A stretch of DNA of 45,082 bases, taken from the NCBI GenBank assembly GCA_032988165.1, contig JANTQF010000291.1, positions 1 through 45,082 on the forward strand, read 5' to 3'. Shown in pieces: positions 43,768 through 45,082 of the stretch. Origin of the DNA: Emmonsiellopsis sp. PD_33 (taxonomy: Eukaryota > Ascomycota > Eurotiomycetes > Onygenales > Ajellomycetaceae). A program made the position numbers and the translations under genes. The notes under the pieces were generated by a model. It was not told the DNA's origin. It searched no databases and saw only the letters and a program-made list of their open reading frames with translations. Every line of letters begins with the position of its first letter. Within the stretch, counting starts at the first letter, position 1.

Positions 43768-44553
43768 TTAGTGGATCCTTGGCGTGATCCCATTTAGATA
43801 TAACCTTTCCAGATCCGAGACCCCAATCAGATCATTCATGATAAAATTGATGCTCAGCTCGGACCCATAAAAGTCATTGTCTGAATCAACGATGAAGCCT
43901 AGATCGAGTTTGTCTGTATCAACGCCGAGGATGGACAACGCTCGAGTAAAAATGGCAGGCGCATTCCGGCGATTGTGGATGCAATACAGATCATATTTCG
44001 GCATAGTTTCGCAATGCATCATATGGTCGAGACGTCTTAGTCGAGGAAAGCTCTGGATATATCGAGGAAGCAAGAGCATCTCATCAGGGAAGTAAAATCC
44101 GATGCTGGAAATGATAATTTCGGCACAGTGGTTCATTGCAATTTGCCGGTTTTCGGCCGTTAAACCCTTGACGCGGCCACCAATAAACTCGTTAAGAAGA
44201 TGCGGGCCCATGACGAAAGTTTTACGAGCGAAAAACGCCGGTTTCCCAATCTCCCGAAACAACCTGCATGTTCCATTGACAAAACACCAATCCCATAAAT
44301 GAAGCCGTTGGGCCTCGTTAAGATGGGCGGATAGTTTGGGGGGCCAGGGTATATACTTTGACCTGAACAAAGGGTGATTTCCCCTCCATCGGGTGAGGCG
44401 AGTTTTGATTCCGCGGACAAGGCGGTTCTTTTGAGGAACTCCGCCGTGGGTGAACGGATTTTTAGGCAAAAACCAATCCATGAACATCGGCTCATCGGAG
44501 AGCATCACATAGTCAATAATAAGCTCAAGTATCTCGTTCGGGAATCTGTGCAT
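43768..44553 (-). CDS. Small F-box-like protein
   Basis: A single exon encodes 261 residues. It starts MHRFPNEILELIIDYVM, which matches the first helix of an F-box, although the second half of the box is weak. The rest has short aromatic and Leu-rich strands (FPRLRRLDHMMHC, GVSDLERLYLNGI) that resemble the loose leucine-rich repeats of fungal F-box proteins. It would act as a substrate adaptor in SCF ubiquitin ligase, if functional. Species-specific expansions of such genes are common in filamentous fungi. It is divergent with the TRAX-like gene (197 bp apart). Confidence 0.75.
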   Translation of the reverse strand: MHRFPNEILELIIDYVMLSDEPMFMDWFLPKNPFTHGGVPQKNRLVRGIKTRLTRWRGNHPLFRSKYIPWPPKLSAHLNEAQRLHLWDWCFVNGTCRLFREIGKPAFFARKTFVMGPHLLNEFIGGRVKGLTAENRQIAMNHCAEIIISSIGFYFPDEMLLLPRYIQSFPRLRRLDHMMHCETMPKYDLYCIHNRRNAPAIFTRALSILGVDTDKLDLGFIVDSDNDFYGSELSINFIMNDLIGVSDLERLYLNGITPRIH

Positions 44554-44750
44554 GGGGGGCGACTGATAGGGGGGAATATTGACGGAATAGTTGAAGTTGA
44601 TATATGCCCCTTTCCAACCAAATGCAGGGAGTGACGTTCAAATAGGCTTTCGGCGATGACATAAGCGCCAAGCAACAAGCGGGATCCCATCCCATCCATA
44701 TTTCTTGGCATTTTTGGCATCATTCATTTCATGTCAACATCCCCCGCGAG
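44554..44750. promoter_or_regulatory. Divergent promoter, F-box / TRAX-like
   Basis: 197 bp between two head-to-head start codons. An upstream ATG at 44731 opens a short out-of-frame reading that ends at a TAG at 44785-44787, past the TRAX-like start; it could reduce translation. Confidence 0.4.
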
Positions 44751-44954
44751 ATGGCCGGCAACAAACGCTCCTGGGAAGGCAAACTAGTTAACAACCCAAA
44801 GGCTGCAGATATGGCTTCTGAATATCCAAATGCAGACCCAAGCACGCTCGCCATCCAGTCGATTTTTACGACCTTCCGCCAGGAGCTGGATGAGCATCAC
44901 GACCGGCGAGAACGCATCATAAAAGCGTCAAGAGATATTACAGCCCTGAGCAAG
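44751..44954 (+). CDS. Translin-associated factor X (TRAX)-like, first exon, runs off window
   Basis: The first 68 residues are visible. The stretch FRQELDEHHDRRERIIKASR (then DITALSK) is characteristic of the first helix of TRAX/translin proteins, nucleic-acid-binding partners that form the C3PO RNase complex in animals and fungi. The frame hits a stop soon after a probable splice donor (AAG|GTGCTA at 44954/44955), so the exon is taken to end there and the rest to lie beyond 45082. The donor is not a perfect consensus. No acceptor giving the expected continuation is present in the remaining 128 bp. Confidence 0.82.
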
Positions 44955-45082
44955 GTGCTACTTCATTAATGATCAATAGAAGTATAAGGAGCAATTAATT
45001 GATTTTGAGGCTTTAATCTAAAGTCATACTGAGAACTACCTAGTAGAAATTCTGCATAATGTCATTTGAAATGACCACTGAG

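Noticed and set aside
1..45082. tRNA, rRNA, CRISPR or bacterial-type operon signals
   Set aside because: No tRNA B-box/cloverleaf seen by eye and no spaced repeats; spliced eukaryotic genes make CRISPR and operons inapplicable. A tRNAscan run would settle the tRNA point.

Overview
The window looks like nuclear DNA of a filamentous ascomycete, most likely a eurotiomycete and possibly of the order Onygenales. The genes carry short introns (about 48-94 bp, one of 183 bp) with GT..AG ends. They include ERG9, NBS1, DinB/Pol kappa, GPI14, two Zn2Cys6 regulators and F-box proteins. A sharply bounded AT-rich block carries C-to-T decay of the kind produced by repeat-induced point mutation (RIP). I assigned the taxon from gene content and style only. 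Exon joins below were worked out by hand from splice sites and reading phase, and every multi-exon model closes in frame. | Layout: 1-165 is a GC-rich, undecayed repeat fragment. 175-4726 is a decayed Ty1/copia retrotransposon on the minus strand, with one LTR at its right end and its left end cut off. From about 4750 the DNA becomes ordinary gene space. It starts with an LCCL-domain membrane protein (+), then nibrin/NBS1 (-) and DinB/Pol kappa (+) head to head, and a Ser/Thr-rich coiled-coil protein of unknown function (+). A DnaJ-X co-chaperone (-) and squalene synthase ERG9 (+) form a second head-to-head pair. | 20.3-26.2 kb holds a Zn2Cys6 regulator (+), an enoyl-CoA isomerase/hydratase-like protein (+) and, converging on it, an acyl-CoA/malonyl-CoA synthetase-like ligase (-) ending in a peroxisomal AKL signal. 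This could be a small acyl-CoA catabolic cluster with its own regulator. A gene-poor stretch (26.2-29.4 kb) contains a perfect 24-bp palindrome. An F-box protein (+), the GPI mannosyltransferase GPI14 (-), a doubtful spliced or decayed coding remnant (33.6-34.0 kb) and a second Zn2Cys6 regulator (-) follow. | The right-hand 6 kb is accessory in character. A small protein with a PD-(D/E)XK-nuclease-like residue pattern (+) faces an 11-exon gene (-) that appears to fuse a MACPF (perforin-like) domain to a C-terminal galectin-like lectin domain. Next come a small F-box protein (-) and the first exon of a translin/TRAX homologue (+) that runs off the window. The MACPF-galectin chimera is the most unusual object here. 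Its last exon also contains an in-frame 66-bp segment with good splice sites (a candidate exitron) that would remove part of the lectin domain.
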